The notes below the pieces were generated by a model, which was not told where the DNA came from, made no database searches, and saw nothing but the letters and a program-made list of their open reading frames with translations. From NCBI GenBank assembly GCA_030068075.1, contig CM057833.1:42985587-43049586 (forward strand): 64,000 nucleotides of DNA, in the 5' to 3' direction. The stretch is from Paguma larvata. Taxonomy: Eukaryota > Chordata > Mammalia > Carnivora > Viverridae. This document shows positions 1 to 13,900 of the stretch, piece after piece (the first letter of the stretch is position 1; every line of letters begins with the position of its first letter). The position numbers were made by a program, and so were the translations under genes.

Positions 1-3000
1 TCTGAAAAGTCTGATGCTTGCAAAATTATCTTTAAAATCAGAACTGCTCTTTAATATATAACATCTTTCAAATTAAGAGATTTGTAAAATTTGGAAGACT
101 GTCCCTTTAACACTATTAATCAAATTGTCGACGAAATGCCTAAAAAACTGAGTACAAGTTTGAAGTCCTTAGCCTTTATTTTAAAGGCTAAATTGTGCTT
201 TTGTTTTTAAAGCCTTCTTGCTTCAAGTCCTTCTGTGAGATGAAGACCTCTATGGGGCAGAAAACACTTCTGAAAAATCTACTTTCTGTCTCTGGCGGAA
301 AAACGGCATACTACTGAGCATGTCAACGAGAGCGAGCTGTTGCCAAAAAACGAGACTGGTTTTCTTGGAGATCAGCCAACCAATCAGCAAATACCGTATT
401 TCCTGGATTCTAAGATCTAGGTTTTATAAATTTCAACATTTCTGAAACTGACACTTCTTACGATCTTGTCAAAAGTAACTTAGCAGCCACCAGGTGGGGA
501 GTAAGTTTTGACACAGCTGTCCTTACCTGAGTACGTGCACTCTTAGCCATACAGGAAAGGTATTTGTTCATCTACCTCTCATTTTAGTTGTGACTTCATA
601 CATGTAGCACCAAACGAGGATGGCTTTTTAACTTAAATTTAGATCACGGATTTGTTACTGAAACTATCAAAGAGAGGACACTACGGTGTAACATGACTAG
701 CCTGTCGTGTCTGTCAACTCAAAAGCAAAGAACACTGCCAGTGGTCTCAGTCTAAAGCATTTCTGAAAGCCAGGAGAATTTGGTGTGACAGACTCATGCC
801 CTGTGAAGGGCCGTGTCACCCAACACTAAATGTCTCTGTCTAAAGGTTGCACCCAAAATTCAAGAGAAGCTGTTTATCTTATATATACAACTTGACTCAG
901 TTAAGGAAAAAAGCAGCTTGAGTTTTATAAAAAAGGACAAGGACACAAAATTCCATACTCTTTAACATGCCTCGAAATGATACAGTCATTCTTACAGAGG
1001 TCAAAGTCACTAGCACAGATAATGAAAAGCACTGTGCCAGTGAAGCTGTACATACTGGTCAAAAAGAGCCTTAGGTCCGAACGCTCAGTGTGAGTTTCAA
1101 CAAAGGAACGGTAAAACTAAAATGCAGTTTCTGTTGTTCTTCTCTGCAAACTTACTAAATCTGTGATGCAGGTTGCAATCGCTGGCATCTTAGAATCAGA
1201 GAAATAAGGTATATATTAAAGGCCGACTATTTGCAGGACTGCCTACATATTTCTGCTAAAATATAACAGTTGCAAAATGACCAAGAATAAAACCCTAAGG
1301 CTCAAGTCCAAATACCTACCAAAAGGATTATAAACATGAGGATTATAAATATGAACCCTTTAGCAAATAATCGGATATATTAAAAAGCATCATTATGACA
1401 AATTAAGTCAATTGTGGTTAGAATATTTTTATTTAACAGAGAAAATCATCCTTTGAAAGTAGCTCACTATCCAATAAAATTCAGGGAATCATATAAAACT
1501 GGAATTTAAAAAGTGTTTCTGATAAAGTCTTTCTAAAGTTTAGAAACAGGAAAGGCGTCACTTATTCCATCGTATCCACAATACTGCGCTGCTCAGTTAC
1601 AAGAAAAATTTAAATTATTTTTCTCCACTCACCAAAGGGGCAAGAGACTATGGAGAACAACTGAAATGAGCGTATTTGATAATGCCTGGAGGTGGAGCTC
1701 AGGTTTCAGAAGTAGGAGGTAACGGTATGTCCAGATTAGACTCTCGATGTGAGACGAAGCCTTCCAGGTCAACTGGTGTAGCCTGCAGACCTGCGCTGAA
1801 ATCCTCGGTCACTTTAGTTAAATGACTCGTCGCCTCGTGCTTCCCGTGAGGAGGAGGCAGTGCATTCTACTGCAGGCTTCTCACGGAAAGCTCACTGCTC
1901 TCTCATATTGAAACAGGCCTCCCGCGACTTCTTGGGAGACACATTAAGTCGGTGGGATCAAACTTCTCTATGATAATCTAAGTCTCTGAAGAACACTTTC
2001 ATAGTCTTTCTTGAATTCTCTTCTCCAAGCTGCACATCCCCACTTTCTCATCTGTCTTCTTTTTCCAGACCTGGCCATTTCCCTAGATTCGAAGTACAAA
2101 TTTTTGCACGGGAGGACGTGTTTAAAAAAAGGATTTCCTCCTGTGCTAACCACATCACTGTGAGGCCATACTGAGGACAGCTTGCTACTTTTGCTTTGAA
2201 TTAACACGCTTTGGCAAGGTGAGGCCACTCCACTCTGGGTAAGTAATGATCTTAGTGTCCTCACAGGGTGCAGGGGAGGAATAAGAGGAAGGGGCGAGCA
2301 TCTACTTAGAAGCTGCCAGGCACTGTCCTGGGGGGAGAGGGGGTTGGTGCTTAAGAGAATGACTTCGGGAATACACAAACACTGCTACTTGAGTAAAAAT
2401 GACTTTTTTGGTTTAGTAATTTTTTTTTTTGGATGAGTACATTTAAACTTTTTAATTGAAGGAAAAAAAAGAAGTGAAATAAGAGGGAGAGGGTTGGGGG
2501 TAAACAGTGGAAGGTGTAAAGGAAGCAAAGGAAAGAGGACCGAGGGAGCCAAGCGTATCCTGGCAGAATCTACAGAAATAAAGTTAAGAAATAAAGGTCA
2601 GAATTTCTGAACACAACAGTGGTATCTGGGAATTTTAAAAGTGTCAAAAGCAGAGGGAAGGGAAATCAGTTGGGGGAACAGAGGTAGCTGAGGGTGGGGG
2701 GGGAGTAAGAGGTGGGTGATCTTGTCTTACCCTTTGCTTAGTTTCTGTGTAGCCTGGCAGGGAGACATAATCCCCAGTCAGCCCACCTTGCTGCCTGGCA
2801 GGAAAGGGCATAGCATAGAAAAACACCTTTAGTGGCAGTCGATAACTCACCCCCCTGCCTGGAGCCATATCCGGGGGGCTCTGATCTCCCCGCTGCCCCC
2901 CTCAGCCACGTGTACTTTCAGAGCGCGTCTGCAAGGGCGCTCGGCCCACTGAAGAGGGCTGTGTCAGCGCGAGGCGCTACCGTCTGGAGGGAAGTCACGG

Positions 3001-4631
3001 CAACATCGGAAGTTCTGTACCTCGGAGCAGTGGGACATAACAAAGGAAGGGGACTCCTTTCAAGTCTCACAAAATGACTCCAAAAGTCGCCATGTGACTT
3101 GAGCTTTGTTATAAAACAACAGGCGTGAATGAAGTGACCACGAAGAGGAGTGACAAAGAGGCAGCGATGCTACGACCAGAAGAGCTAAGTCATGCTGAGC
3201 CACATGAGGAAGGAGCAGACGGCAGGAGGGGGGCGCTGGTTTCAAAAGCCGTTTCCCTGGAGGGAGGAAACGGTGCCTTCGGCCAGGACCCTCGGATTTA
3301 TAAAGAAACATATCTGTTGCTGGGAAGACAAGACTTTGTCTACAGATCTCCTTTTCGTCTTGCTGTTACTACCGAAGGGCCCAGACTCCTTACACAACTC
3401 TGGATGAGGCTCGACCACAAAGACAGAGGCTGCAATAAAGCACCCGAACCGCTGAGCTGAGAAAACCCGGAAAACTCGCACTGTGTCTGAGAGCGACAGC
3501 AACGCTGGTGAAGTAAGGGGAGTAATTCCTTCGGACCTGAGCATCGTCAGCTCCGGTGTGTGAGGGACTTTGTGAAAATCTCTAAGGCTAGGTTATGTGT
3601 AGAAAATCCACCCGATTACATTTCGGTGTCACAAATCGAAAACACAAAGTTCTTACGTGTCCCCGACTAAACCTTATGACCAAATATAACTGAATAAAAG
3701 CCCACTGAATCACCATGGCCTCTTAACAAGAGCTAAGAGTCTCTGAATACACCGATGAAAATGAGCAGCAGTCAAGATCCTCTAAAGAAATACTTATTAA
3801 CGAAAGCCAAGAAAAATGTTTAACCAATGAAATTACTAAGCCACGTTCACCAAAACCTTTTTTTATGTTACAATAAAATGAAATCCCTCCTGTTACGAGG
3901 CTCTCCGTTTGGCCTGGGCAACCCAAGGGCCTCGGCCAGAGGAGGGCACTGCTCTGGTGGGGGGGTGGGGAGGGTTGCTGCAACAGGGTAGGTCGCTCCA
4001 CTGAGCAGCCCTAAGAGCAGCCCTCCGGAGCACAGACCGGATGTCGGAGCAGCGAGGGGACAGGACAGCTCCAGTCATCGCTGCTTACTCTGCTAACCAT
4101 ACTTTCGAAGGGTGGCCCCTGGGTCCCCAGCGGCCTGGAGGCCAGAACCCTGAGGGGGAGGGCTCCCACAGCAGCGGCCCCGCTGGCTGTCACCACGTCA
4201 GCCTGCCCCCCAGCATTGGGCCCTAGCAGCAGGACTCACTAAGGAACCGCTTCATGAATACCTCTGAACCAGGCACCTGAAAAGCAACTGTGCGCCAGCA
4301 CGGAAGGAATCTCCCTGTTCCCTTCTCTTTCTGACTCTAGGAACGTTCCTCCACTTCTCCCTCGTGGCAGAAAAACGGGCATGGTATTCATGCAGAATCC
4401 ACTGTACTTAATAAAATGGTGCCTACTTTGTATTTAACTTTGAAAAAAGAAAAAACTAAGTTAAAGGTCTTCTAATTTTATGAAAATAATAAAACTACCC
4501 TGTGAATGTGACCCTGGATTTGTGAATAAACAGCAGTTTCTGAGCATTACTCAAAGAAACACCAAAATGCTTATTAAAAGAAATTATTAAATTAGTATAC
4601 CTTTTAGGTGGTTCCACCTGAAAATTCTTAC
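1..4631 (-). other. USP24: USP24 intron 16, partial
   Basis: Mostly AT-rich single-copy sequence. No SINE, L1 or RNA gene was recognised. Open frames here are short and without recognisable motifs. A 20-base near-copy of exon 16 lies at 2060-2079. A moderately GC-rich patch is at about 2860-3060, and another at about 3900-4220. The next coding exon was not found. Confidence 0.7.
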
Positions 4632-4679
4632 CTTGAATCCATCCTTCTTGTTTTTTTCCAAACCTGACCATTCTCCAGG
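4632..4679 (-). CDS. USP24: USP24 exon 16 (residues 603-618)
   Basis: This 48-nt phase 0 exon encodes PGEWSGLEKNKKDGFK between an ATTTCAG acceptor and a GTAAGA donor. It is a short Lys-rich loop segment. The next exon, expected to continue SSQLNNPQ, was not found to the left, so it lies outside the window. Confidence 0.94.
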
Positions 4680-7600
4680 CTGAAATGAATTGTAAGGGAA
4701 ATATAAGTGGCTTGGTAAAAGTAGTACCGATAATTTCCCGGACTCTTAAGGTAGGTGTTTTCAGGCGGCACGTTTCATTTACATAAGAGGCTAAGAAAAT
4801 TCTTCGGCTCTAATGACTCGGACAGTACCACTGCTGCTCTGACAACAAAACTAGGTCAAAGAGAAGACCAACCCTTTTAATGTCTTCGATGCACTTAATG
4901 ATGTAGCTCCTCTTGATGGCTTCCTTCACCGCGTACGCGTCACTCAGGATGGTCAGGTGCTCCTCCAGGGCTTGCTGGATGAGGCTGCTGGGCAGGGTCG
5001 GCAGATGAGCCAGCTCCCAGAGCACGTCCAACACCTACGACGACACCACACAAGATAAGCCCCCCCACACGAACAACTGCGTACAGCATCTGCAGCCAGA
5101 GACGTTAATTTGATGCTCCTGCCTTTCCAGAAGTGGTCTCAAAGCGAGCTTCTCGGCCTATTCGTCCAATCAGACTCAACAGCTTCTGTCTTACTCTGTC
5201 GCTTTCAGTCTCCCAGCTCTGCGGAATGGGGAAGACAAGACAATCCAATTTCACCAAATGGCAAAATAGGCAGAAACTTTACACTTGAGCCAAAAAAGTT
5301 TACTAAAGCAAGGAGAGTACGTTTAGACGCTGCCAGTTTAGAGGGGGAAGCTTCTTTTAGAAAAAACTTAAAAAGCTAGCACGTTGGACTGGACACGTAC
5401 CTTCTGAATGAGAACAAACAAATGATTAAGCTGATCTGAATTAAACTTGACAGCTGCTGCAGCAATAATAGTATGGATGTTCTCAATCACAGTAGATGAT
5501 TGTCCCGACTGGAAAAGGAAAAATTGGGGGAAGTTAGTTCTGGAACTTGAAAAACACCTCAGGTCTTCCATCCACCACCCCCTCCTCACCAGCACCCCCC
5601 GCTCCCCCGCAACTGACAGGAGCGAAAGCAAAACAGTAACGAGGATAAACTGACTGACTCTAGTTTCATCAGCATTCGCTCACGTGAGAATACTGGCAAA
5701 GCTAAAGGAAGCAACCATTGTTAACGACTATCGGGTGGCCTTGGTTAAATTCCTACCAGCGGCAGTATATCTTTAAAAAGATGAGCCCCAAGTTCACTTC
5801 GAGGGGAGTGCAAAATTTTTCAGTGAATAAAGATTCAAACTGATCACAGGACTTTACATGGACTTCCAGCACTTCAGACACGATCTTGAAGGCCTCAGCG
5901 TTCAAGGGGAGGGGACTCTACCTCGTTTTCTATTTTGCTCATAGATACTTTATAACTTCAATTCATAGTTATTTATCCCTTGGGCAGTAAGTCTCTGCTT
6001 CAGAGATGTAGGCCCTGTGGCTGTCCCGATGATCAAAACTCACTTTATGACCTCGAACGTGACCCCATCATGCCTCACTGCTCACCGTGCGGAGGACTTG
6101 AAAGGCAGGGACATTATCAGATTTGATTCCACAGGAATCTGCCCAGTACCTACTACATACAAACACTCACTGAATGCAGTAGGGATACACATTCTCTCCA
6201 CCACGGTGTCTAACCTTCAGCCTCGTGTGGACTCACAACTTACACTCACAACGTTCTGTGAAAGTACTCACAGGCGGACACAGGAAGTAAGATCTGTAGG
6301 CCCCAGGACGCTTTTCTGTCAGGCCTGCACCTAACGTTCTAGAGTCTGTTCTCTGCTGCCAGGCTGGGAGACCGCAAACCACCACTAGCTATGCTCCCTG
6401 TTAGGTCCTGCCCATGGGGGCGCTGCCGGGCCACGAGAAGGCAGGGGGAAGAAAGGAGCGCTGCTCCGTGCTCCGGGAGCGGATGCGGGTGCCGGTCCTG
6501 GTGGCGGCACGGGGTTCCGGGAGCCCTGCTGGGGGTGCCGGGCTCTTGGGCAATGGCATCTGCAGTGCAAGCGTCTCCAAGAGCAGATTCCTTTCCTTGC
6601 ACTTCCTACGCCCTTTCCCCACTCTGTTCCCCCGGCATTCCTACTTCTCTCTTTCGCTCTTCCACCCTAGCAACACCTTTGTCGACAACTCTGTATCCAA
6701 TTCCCTCAGAGGTACCTAACGCAGCTTCTGTTTCCCGCCGCGGTTCTGACCGATACCCTGTCTAAGAGGGTCTAGTCGAGGTGAGCTCTAGGCCTCTTTC
6801 TGGCTTGGCAGCTAGGGGAAGGCGAATGCCATTACTGAAACCGACTGGAAAAGGACTAGGTGCTGACGTACTGAATTGGAGAGGATCACGGGATGCCATG
6901 CATGAAGGCGCAATAGTTATACACACATTTAGAGACACTGCACTGGAGGGCCAAGAGGAGGTGTGGAGGAGGGATAGGATTCTGAGAGTCAGCAGCATCC
7001 AAAAAAAGTCAAAGCCACCGGAGTGGAGGAAACTGCCTAGTGGAAGATTAGACACTGAGAAAAGGGCTAAGGGCTAAGGCTTGAAACAAGCTAGTATTTA
7101 CAAAGTAGAAGAAAATGAGTTAAGAGAATAAGGAGACTTAAAGAGGGTGCCAGAAAAGTGGAAAGAAAACAAGCTGCATGGATTAACAGTGAAGAAAAAA
7201 GAAAAAGAAGGGTGTAGCCTATCCTGTCGCAGCTGCTGAGAGTCCTGGGAAGCTGAGGTCTGTAAAGTCAGTGTTACTTTCATCCTCACTTAACAGAATG
7301 GAACAGGAAACATCCACGAACGCAGATAAGCAAACACAGTGAAAAGAACAGGAGACTGACAGGCAAAAGACATACAGGTCCTGGGGCCACTGCTAACTGC
7401 TGTGTGGCCCGCGGTGAGGCTTTTCATTTTTTTTAAACCCGAGCAATGGGAAGCCGAGACCAGCTGGGTAGTGTTACATCTTCTGCGTAGCGGCATCCTT
7501 TTCCACACAATCTTAACCGAAGCCCTGAACTGCAAAGCAGATTTGAGGAGCGGTGCTCTGACTAAAGCAAGACAGCAGATCTATTTCCCTGCTTGTTTAA

Positions 7601-7965
7601 CACCCTCCTCCCTCGCCTTCTGATAGAAAGGTCAGAAAAAGACAAAAATAATTCTCATCAACTTACCTGTATCTTCCAAATTTTAGTAAGCTCATCTAAA
7701 GACAATTTACTGCCCAAGAGTTCAATAATCCCCTTTATGCGATCACAGTATTGTGCTTGGTCTATGTTGCCTAAGAGAGGAAACACCCGAGGCAGACAAA
7801 TTCAGTGAACACGGGCTTCCTAAGTACGATTCTACTAATTCAAAGCAACGTTAACGTGCTACCAGATTTCAAGGCTAATACAGTCAAAACAACATTTTCA
7901 CATCTTTTTTTAATATAAAAATATATTACTTACAATTATGTGTTAAGAAATAGGAGACACACACA

Positions 7966-7996
<31 letters not shown>

Positions 7997-10900
7997 AAGC
8001 AACTTACCTTCCAATGCAATGGACAGAACGGAGTTTTCCACAAGCCAATCTAGCAATCGGTCTGTATCTATAGCATTCTTCACAGATTTGGATAAAGTGC
8101 TATCTTCTATTAGTTTGGTTACCTAAAAAGACAGGATTATTGTGACAGAATCTAGTGCAAATATGCAAAATTAAAATCTTCATAATTAAAATCTTCATTT
8201 ACCGTATACATATCCTGTGACTTTTACAGTGTTACAGTGTGGTCTGATAATCAGCCAAAATGTATCAAAGGCCAGCTACTGTAAGAAGTTAACAGACTAC
8301 TTGTTCCTGATGTCGTTAAAAAGAACATGGAGCCAAGAATGGCACTCTCTGGGCGATTTCACAAAAACGCTAAATATTTCCAAGGATTTCAGAGAATGAA
8401 TTCTGAATGTAACACATGTAGAAACATCACGTTAACAACTGCAAACATAGAAACCATTTTATATATAATCACCGTTATCTCTTTTTTGTATGATTACAAG
8501 AAACTATTCTTCATCTCCCAACATTCTGACATTAATGACCACAGGTTTTGGCGGAATGTAAAGTGTCTGTGCTTTAAGTCTTCTAGAAACAAATACAAAA
8601 CTTACTTCCTTGAGGGAATTCATTTTAGCGCTAAAATGTGGCGACTTCAGCATGCGCAGCAGGATGTCTAGGCGAAGGTCATCCACCACGGTCACCAAAT
8701 CCGGTTGGAAGCGCATGCAGAGTAACTTGATGGCAGACAAGAGCTCGGGGATGCTAACCAATCTCTTTTATGAAAAGCACACACACACAGAAAAGGAATC
8801 ATGAGAACATTTTGATCCCAATTCACACACAGGAATACAGGACATTTTCAACAGCAAAGGTTTGGTGGTATCTGACACTCCATGTGGTCAATTAACTAGT
8901 TTGCTTCTAGATGAAAGTTAGCACACAGGTGAGCAAAGGGAAGGATCCTGTGAGAATTTCAAGGTCAACAAAATAAATACTGTTAAACTTAAATGCTAAA
9001 ATTATTTTAAACAACTGGGATAAGCTTGTAGCACCGAATTATTTAAAAGCTTCTTCAAGGCTATACCTACTATAATACTATCTAAATCAATATGTTAGTA
9101 AAATTCGGTATGGTATCACTTACTGAGAACCGTACAGATTCACTCTATTGATTTAATGCCAACCTGGTGCTTCAGAATCCTAATGCTTCACAAAAAGCAG
9201 TTTTTGGTTAGAGTATGTAAAATGAATTTGATGTGAGTTGTACACGACCAGAATCCAAAGACCAGTGGTGTGTGAGCCTTGCCTGGCTGTGTTTCGTGGA
9301 CTACCGGGCCCGGGGCCCTGCCTGGCTGGAGGCGGGATTTACCTTGTCCTTGAGGTCCTTCTCCTCCACACTGCGTACATCCTGGATCGCGGTGAGGATG
9401 ACTGGGTCTAGCATCGGCTGCAGAAAAGACGTGCTGCGGTTAATAGAGCCTCGGGATTCTACCCCGGAACCAGCGAGCGGACCCTTTTTCGTTCACACTT
9501 CGCCAAGGACAGAATGCAACGGAAGGACTTCGATTCCAGCATCAGCGCCCGGAGCGACCACCATCCCACGCGGGCCCTTACCCGACTCCATGCCCCGGCT
9601 CCTTTAACACCACACGGGCACAACCCCCATCTCCACTATCTCAGAAGGGTCCTTTGAAAGAGCGACCAAAGACATATAAACTAACTTTTAAAACATGAAG
9701 TATGAGCAGGTGTTACTTTTGTAATAAACTAAATATTCTGTGTTTTTCTTAACAATGTCATATACGCACAGACCACAAAAAAATATGCTGTGATACGCAC
9801 CATTTTTGTGTGCTGACATAAACGAGGCCTGCGGAGGAGACTCCGACAACACATCGCTCCAGAATGGCAGCAGAATCAGATAACTAACTAAATATTACGT
9901 GAGGAGTAGGAAAATACTAGCTAGGTCTAAAGGCTCACTTCCAACTAAGTAAAATAATTTTTTAAAACTTGTGACAAGAGAAGATGGACAATATTTCGCC
10001 GTCAAAGCCAGGAAGATATCAGCAATGAACTAAAATGACCCTGGGCAATTAACCAGCTAGTTTCTTCTCTCGCATTTGCACGCACTGTCCGTGAAGACTG
10101 GGGGCTGCCTGGGTAAGAGGCGAGCACGGCTGGTCTAGCCGGCGGCACCACCTTGCTGACTGCGGCTCAGAGAGCACGATCGCCATTCAAAAAAATGTTT
10201 TTAATGTTTATTTACTATTTTTGAGAGAGAGAAAGAGACAGAGCACAAGCGGGGGGGGGGGGGAGAGGGAGACACAGAATCTGAAGCAGCTCCAGGCTCC
10301 AAGCCGTCAGTGCAGAGCCCGACGTGGGGCTCGAACCTATGAACTGTGAGATGAAGTCAGACGCTTAGCCAACGGGGCCGCCCAGGCGCCCCACATCACT
10401 GTTTTATAGACAAGAAGGCCAAGGCGCGGGCGTTACACACGTCCTCAACGCACACGAGCGGCAAGCGGTAGAGACCATCGTTGATTTACATCAGGCGATA
10501 TGCTGTGAACATGGTATGAGAACAAATTCACAGCACGAATACGTTGCTGAGCACGTTCAAGGCTGGCTAGTTTGAAAGAATTAAAGTAATGTTAACTATC
10601 CTTTGGCTGGAAACTCAATACTTTTTACTCTTTTTAAAGTCTACTGTGCTTATTTATATAAAACTCAAAATTTTAAAATTTTTTTAGTGTTTATTCATTT
10701 GTTTGAGAAAGAGAGAGAGAGAGAGAGAGAGTGTGTGTGTGTGTGTGTGTGTGAGCGAGCAAGGGAGGTGCAGAGAGAGGGAGACACAGAATCCAGAGCA
10801 GGCTCCAGGCTCTGACCTGTCAGCACAGAGTCCGACATGAGGCTCGAACCCACGAACCACGAGATCATGACCTAACTTGGAAGTTGGACACTTAACTGAC

Positions 10901-13900
10901 GGAGCCACCCAGGTGCCCCTGAAACTTAGAATTTCTAAAGAATTTAATATTAATTAGAAGCTTGAATATTTGTGCTAAATCTCTTTCCACAAGGCAATGC
11001 ATAAGTAAAGAGCATTTAAAAATCCAATCCTGGCTCTGACGATTACAAAGTCAATTATTAAATTATTAGCATTAATTATTAAATTTTTAAAAAGTCAAAT
11101 CATTTTGGCTCTTATATCTTAGTGTTTCAACTATAAAACTAATGATTATATGTCTAATAAGGTGAAAGGACACGAAATGTTTCTAAAGAATTTAACATCC
11201 AGAATGAGGAAATACATAAACAGCCATCTGAGTTCATGTAAAAATCCTGCAGATTACTTTGACATTTAAAGATAGCATTTAACACTTAGAAATGGCACTA
11301 ATCTCCAGAACCTACTAAAAAAATCCTCTCTGTCTTGTTAAAATGGCCCTCAGTAAATGAGATATTAGCAAGAAGGAACAGGACATACCAAAACACTGCT
11401 CCCAAAGGACTCTATGCTTCCAAAGCCATTTAGAGTGATTTTTAAAAAATCTCTGTGAAAGTTACAGGTTTCACAGGCCTATTTACAAAGAAAATAAAAA
11501 TGAAGGTATTTCAAAGCAACACTTCATTCAGTAAAACTTGCTAACTGAGACGGAAAGGAAACAAGAAAGTAGAATAGGCCTTAAGCACCAGAAAAGTGAC
11601 ACGCACAGTTGGGACGATTGGATGACCTGCTGACTTACAACCCGCAGGGACAGAAGATCACACAAGGCGTGCCTGCCGTAAGCTGTTATTCGGCAGCGAC
11701 TCGGCGGCGAGCGAGGAAGCCCAGTGGGTTGCCTGACACTGATCTAATTCAATACATAATGCCGCTGAACCCTTAAACAATCCCGTGAGGGGGGTGGGGA
11801 CACATGCGCCTATTTTACGGATAAGGAAACAGAAATACAGGCCGTCATGTATAAATTATATTTGATAAAATGATAAACTGAAAAGGTAAATAATCTTCTT
11901 AAACATTAGAGGTCTCCTCTACCTTAAATTACTAACCATTTTTTAGTGGTTTTCTGATAGTATTTCTACTAGAAAAATAGCTAATCTGAAGGAAAAAAAA
12001 GAATTAGGCACAATTCTGAACAATCGATGAAAAGGTAGTTATTATCGTTTCTATGCGTTAGGTCGCCTTCGGAAGCAAATGTAAAGTGGCCTACTCTTAC
12101 CTGAACCACAGAGGAATTGAGGTACTCCGCACACACCCCCAAGGGCTGCACCAATGCTGACACTGCCTGCAAACAAGGACAGTGAAGGTCAGACAGCAAC
12201 GTGAAGGGGTTTTTTTCCTTTCAGCGTTAAGTAGCATTGTCAACTTCCAGAGCCAAGTTGAAATGGTGACTTGCTCAAGTCATGAAGAAATGACCCAACT
12301 ACCCCTGGATAGGAAGAACCGATAACAAGATGTTGATCCATTTAAATTGTTATAGAAATTTAATATAATTTAAATCACAATAACCCCAATAAAATTTCTT
12401 TGGAGGACTGGATGAAAGACTTTTAAAATTTATATTGTAGAATACTAAGCATTTTTATTTGAAAAAGGAGAAAATAGTTGGGGAAGAGTGAAATGTGCCT
12501 TCGACAGAAAACATCGAAGACTTCCATGAAGAAAAGTGTAAAACTTTACTCAAACATGCAATGGGCGGCCCAGATAAACAGAGATGCCATGTTCCTGAGT
12601 AGAAAGAACCAGTACTGCAGTTCTCCACACAGGGACCTATACACGTAACACAATTCCAAACGCCATCTCGGCGGGATCTTCTCCAGGACAACCTGGCATG
12701 TTGATGATATTCAAAGGGCTGAAATAAGAGAACGATCAAGGAAATCTGCGAGAAGAATGATGTGGGGCAGACGGGTACCGCCAGAAACAAAAGTCGCATA
12801 GCAACAGTATAGAAATGGGCACAGAACGAACGATCGAACAAGTGGAACGGAAGTCCAGGCGCACATCCACGTACACTTGGGGCTTTGACGTGTGACCGAG
12901 CCGATACGCTGACATAGTGGAGAAATCAGGGATTAGTCGAGGATCTTACCACAATCGGGTACCCATTTGGAAGAAAATTAAACTGGATCTCTATCTTAGG
13001 TGATACATAAAAATAAATTCTAAATGAATTCGAGAACTAAGAATAAGAAATAAAACTGTAAAAGTGTAAAATAAAGCAGGTGTTTTTATAACTTTGAGAT
13101 GGGAGAACATTCCCCAAGCAAGTTAGAAAACTCTTAAGCCATTAAAGAAAAAATGTGGAATTTTTATTAAAACTGTGGAAGCTTCTGTATAGCAAAAGAC
13201 ACTATCAATAAAAATAAAAAGAAAAGCACAAGACTGGGAGAAAAAGTTATAAATACATAAAATAGACACAGCATTGATATGCTGAACATAAAAAGAATTC
13301 CTGAAAGTTACTAATAAAACCTCAAAGAGACCTAAATAACTATGTCAATTTATAGAAGAAATGTACACAGCCAATAATCACATGATGAAATGCTCAAATT
13401 CACAGGAAATGAGTGCATTACAAATTAAATTAAAAATATGATTTTTGTCCATTAGAATGTAAAAATTAAAGATGGAAAACATTCGGTACTAGCAAAAGAA
13501 ATAGCTAACGAGTTCACGGAAGTACAGCCTGGTACAAGCTTTTTGGAAAGAGATTTAATACTATGAATTAGATTAAAAATCACATTTTCTAGGAATCTGT
13601 CCTTCAGAAACGGTAGCGTATGCACATAAGGACGAACGGACACATTTACACGGTGCCTGTGAGTAAACGGCGGCACCATGGTACCACAGCCAAGAACGCA
13701 TGAGAGCCGTTAAAAACGATGGCCGTCGGACCCGGAAAGGCGTCCAGGACGTTAAATGCAAACACGCACTAGGTACGGCCTCATTATGGCTCGATCCTAA
13801 AGGAAGAGACAGCAGGAAGGAACGTGCGCAGGTATACTTGACGTAAGCTCAGGAAGAAGTCGGAAATGCTATGAATTAAATGGGCAGCTATTACCTAGGA

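Larger units (their letters stand above)
9418..12100 (-). other. USP24: USP24 intron 8
   Basis: Contains two minus-strand CanSINEs (10192-10392, 10678-10919) and a MIR-like fragment near 11750-11850. The remainder is AT-rich sequence without recognisable genes. Confidence 0.7.

Noticed and set aside
1968..2378. 136-codon minus frame in intron 16
   Set aside because: It covers the exon-16-like 20-mer but has no recognisable motif, and its sequence does not continue USP24.
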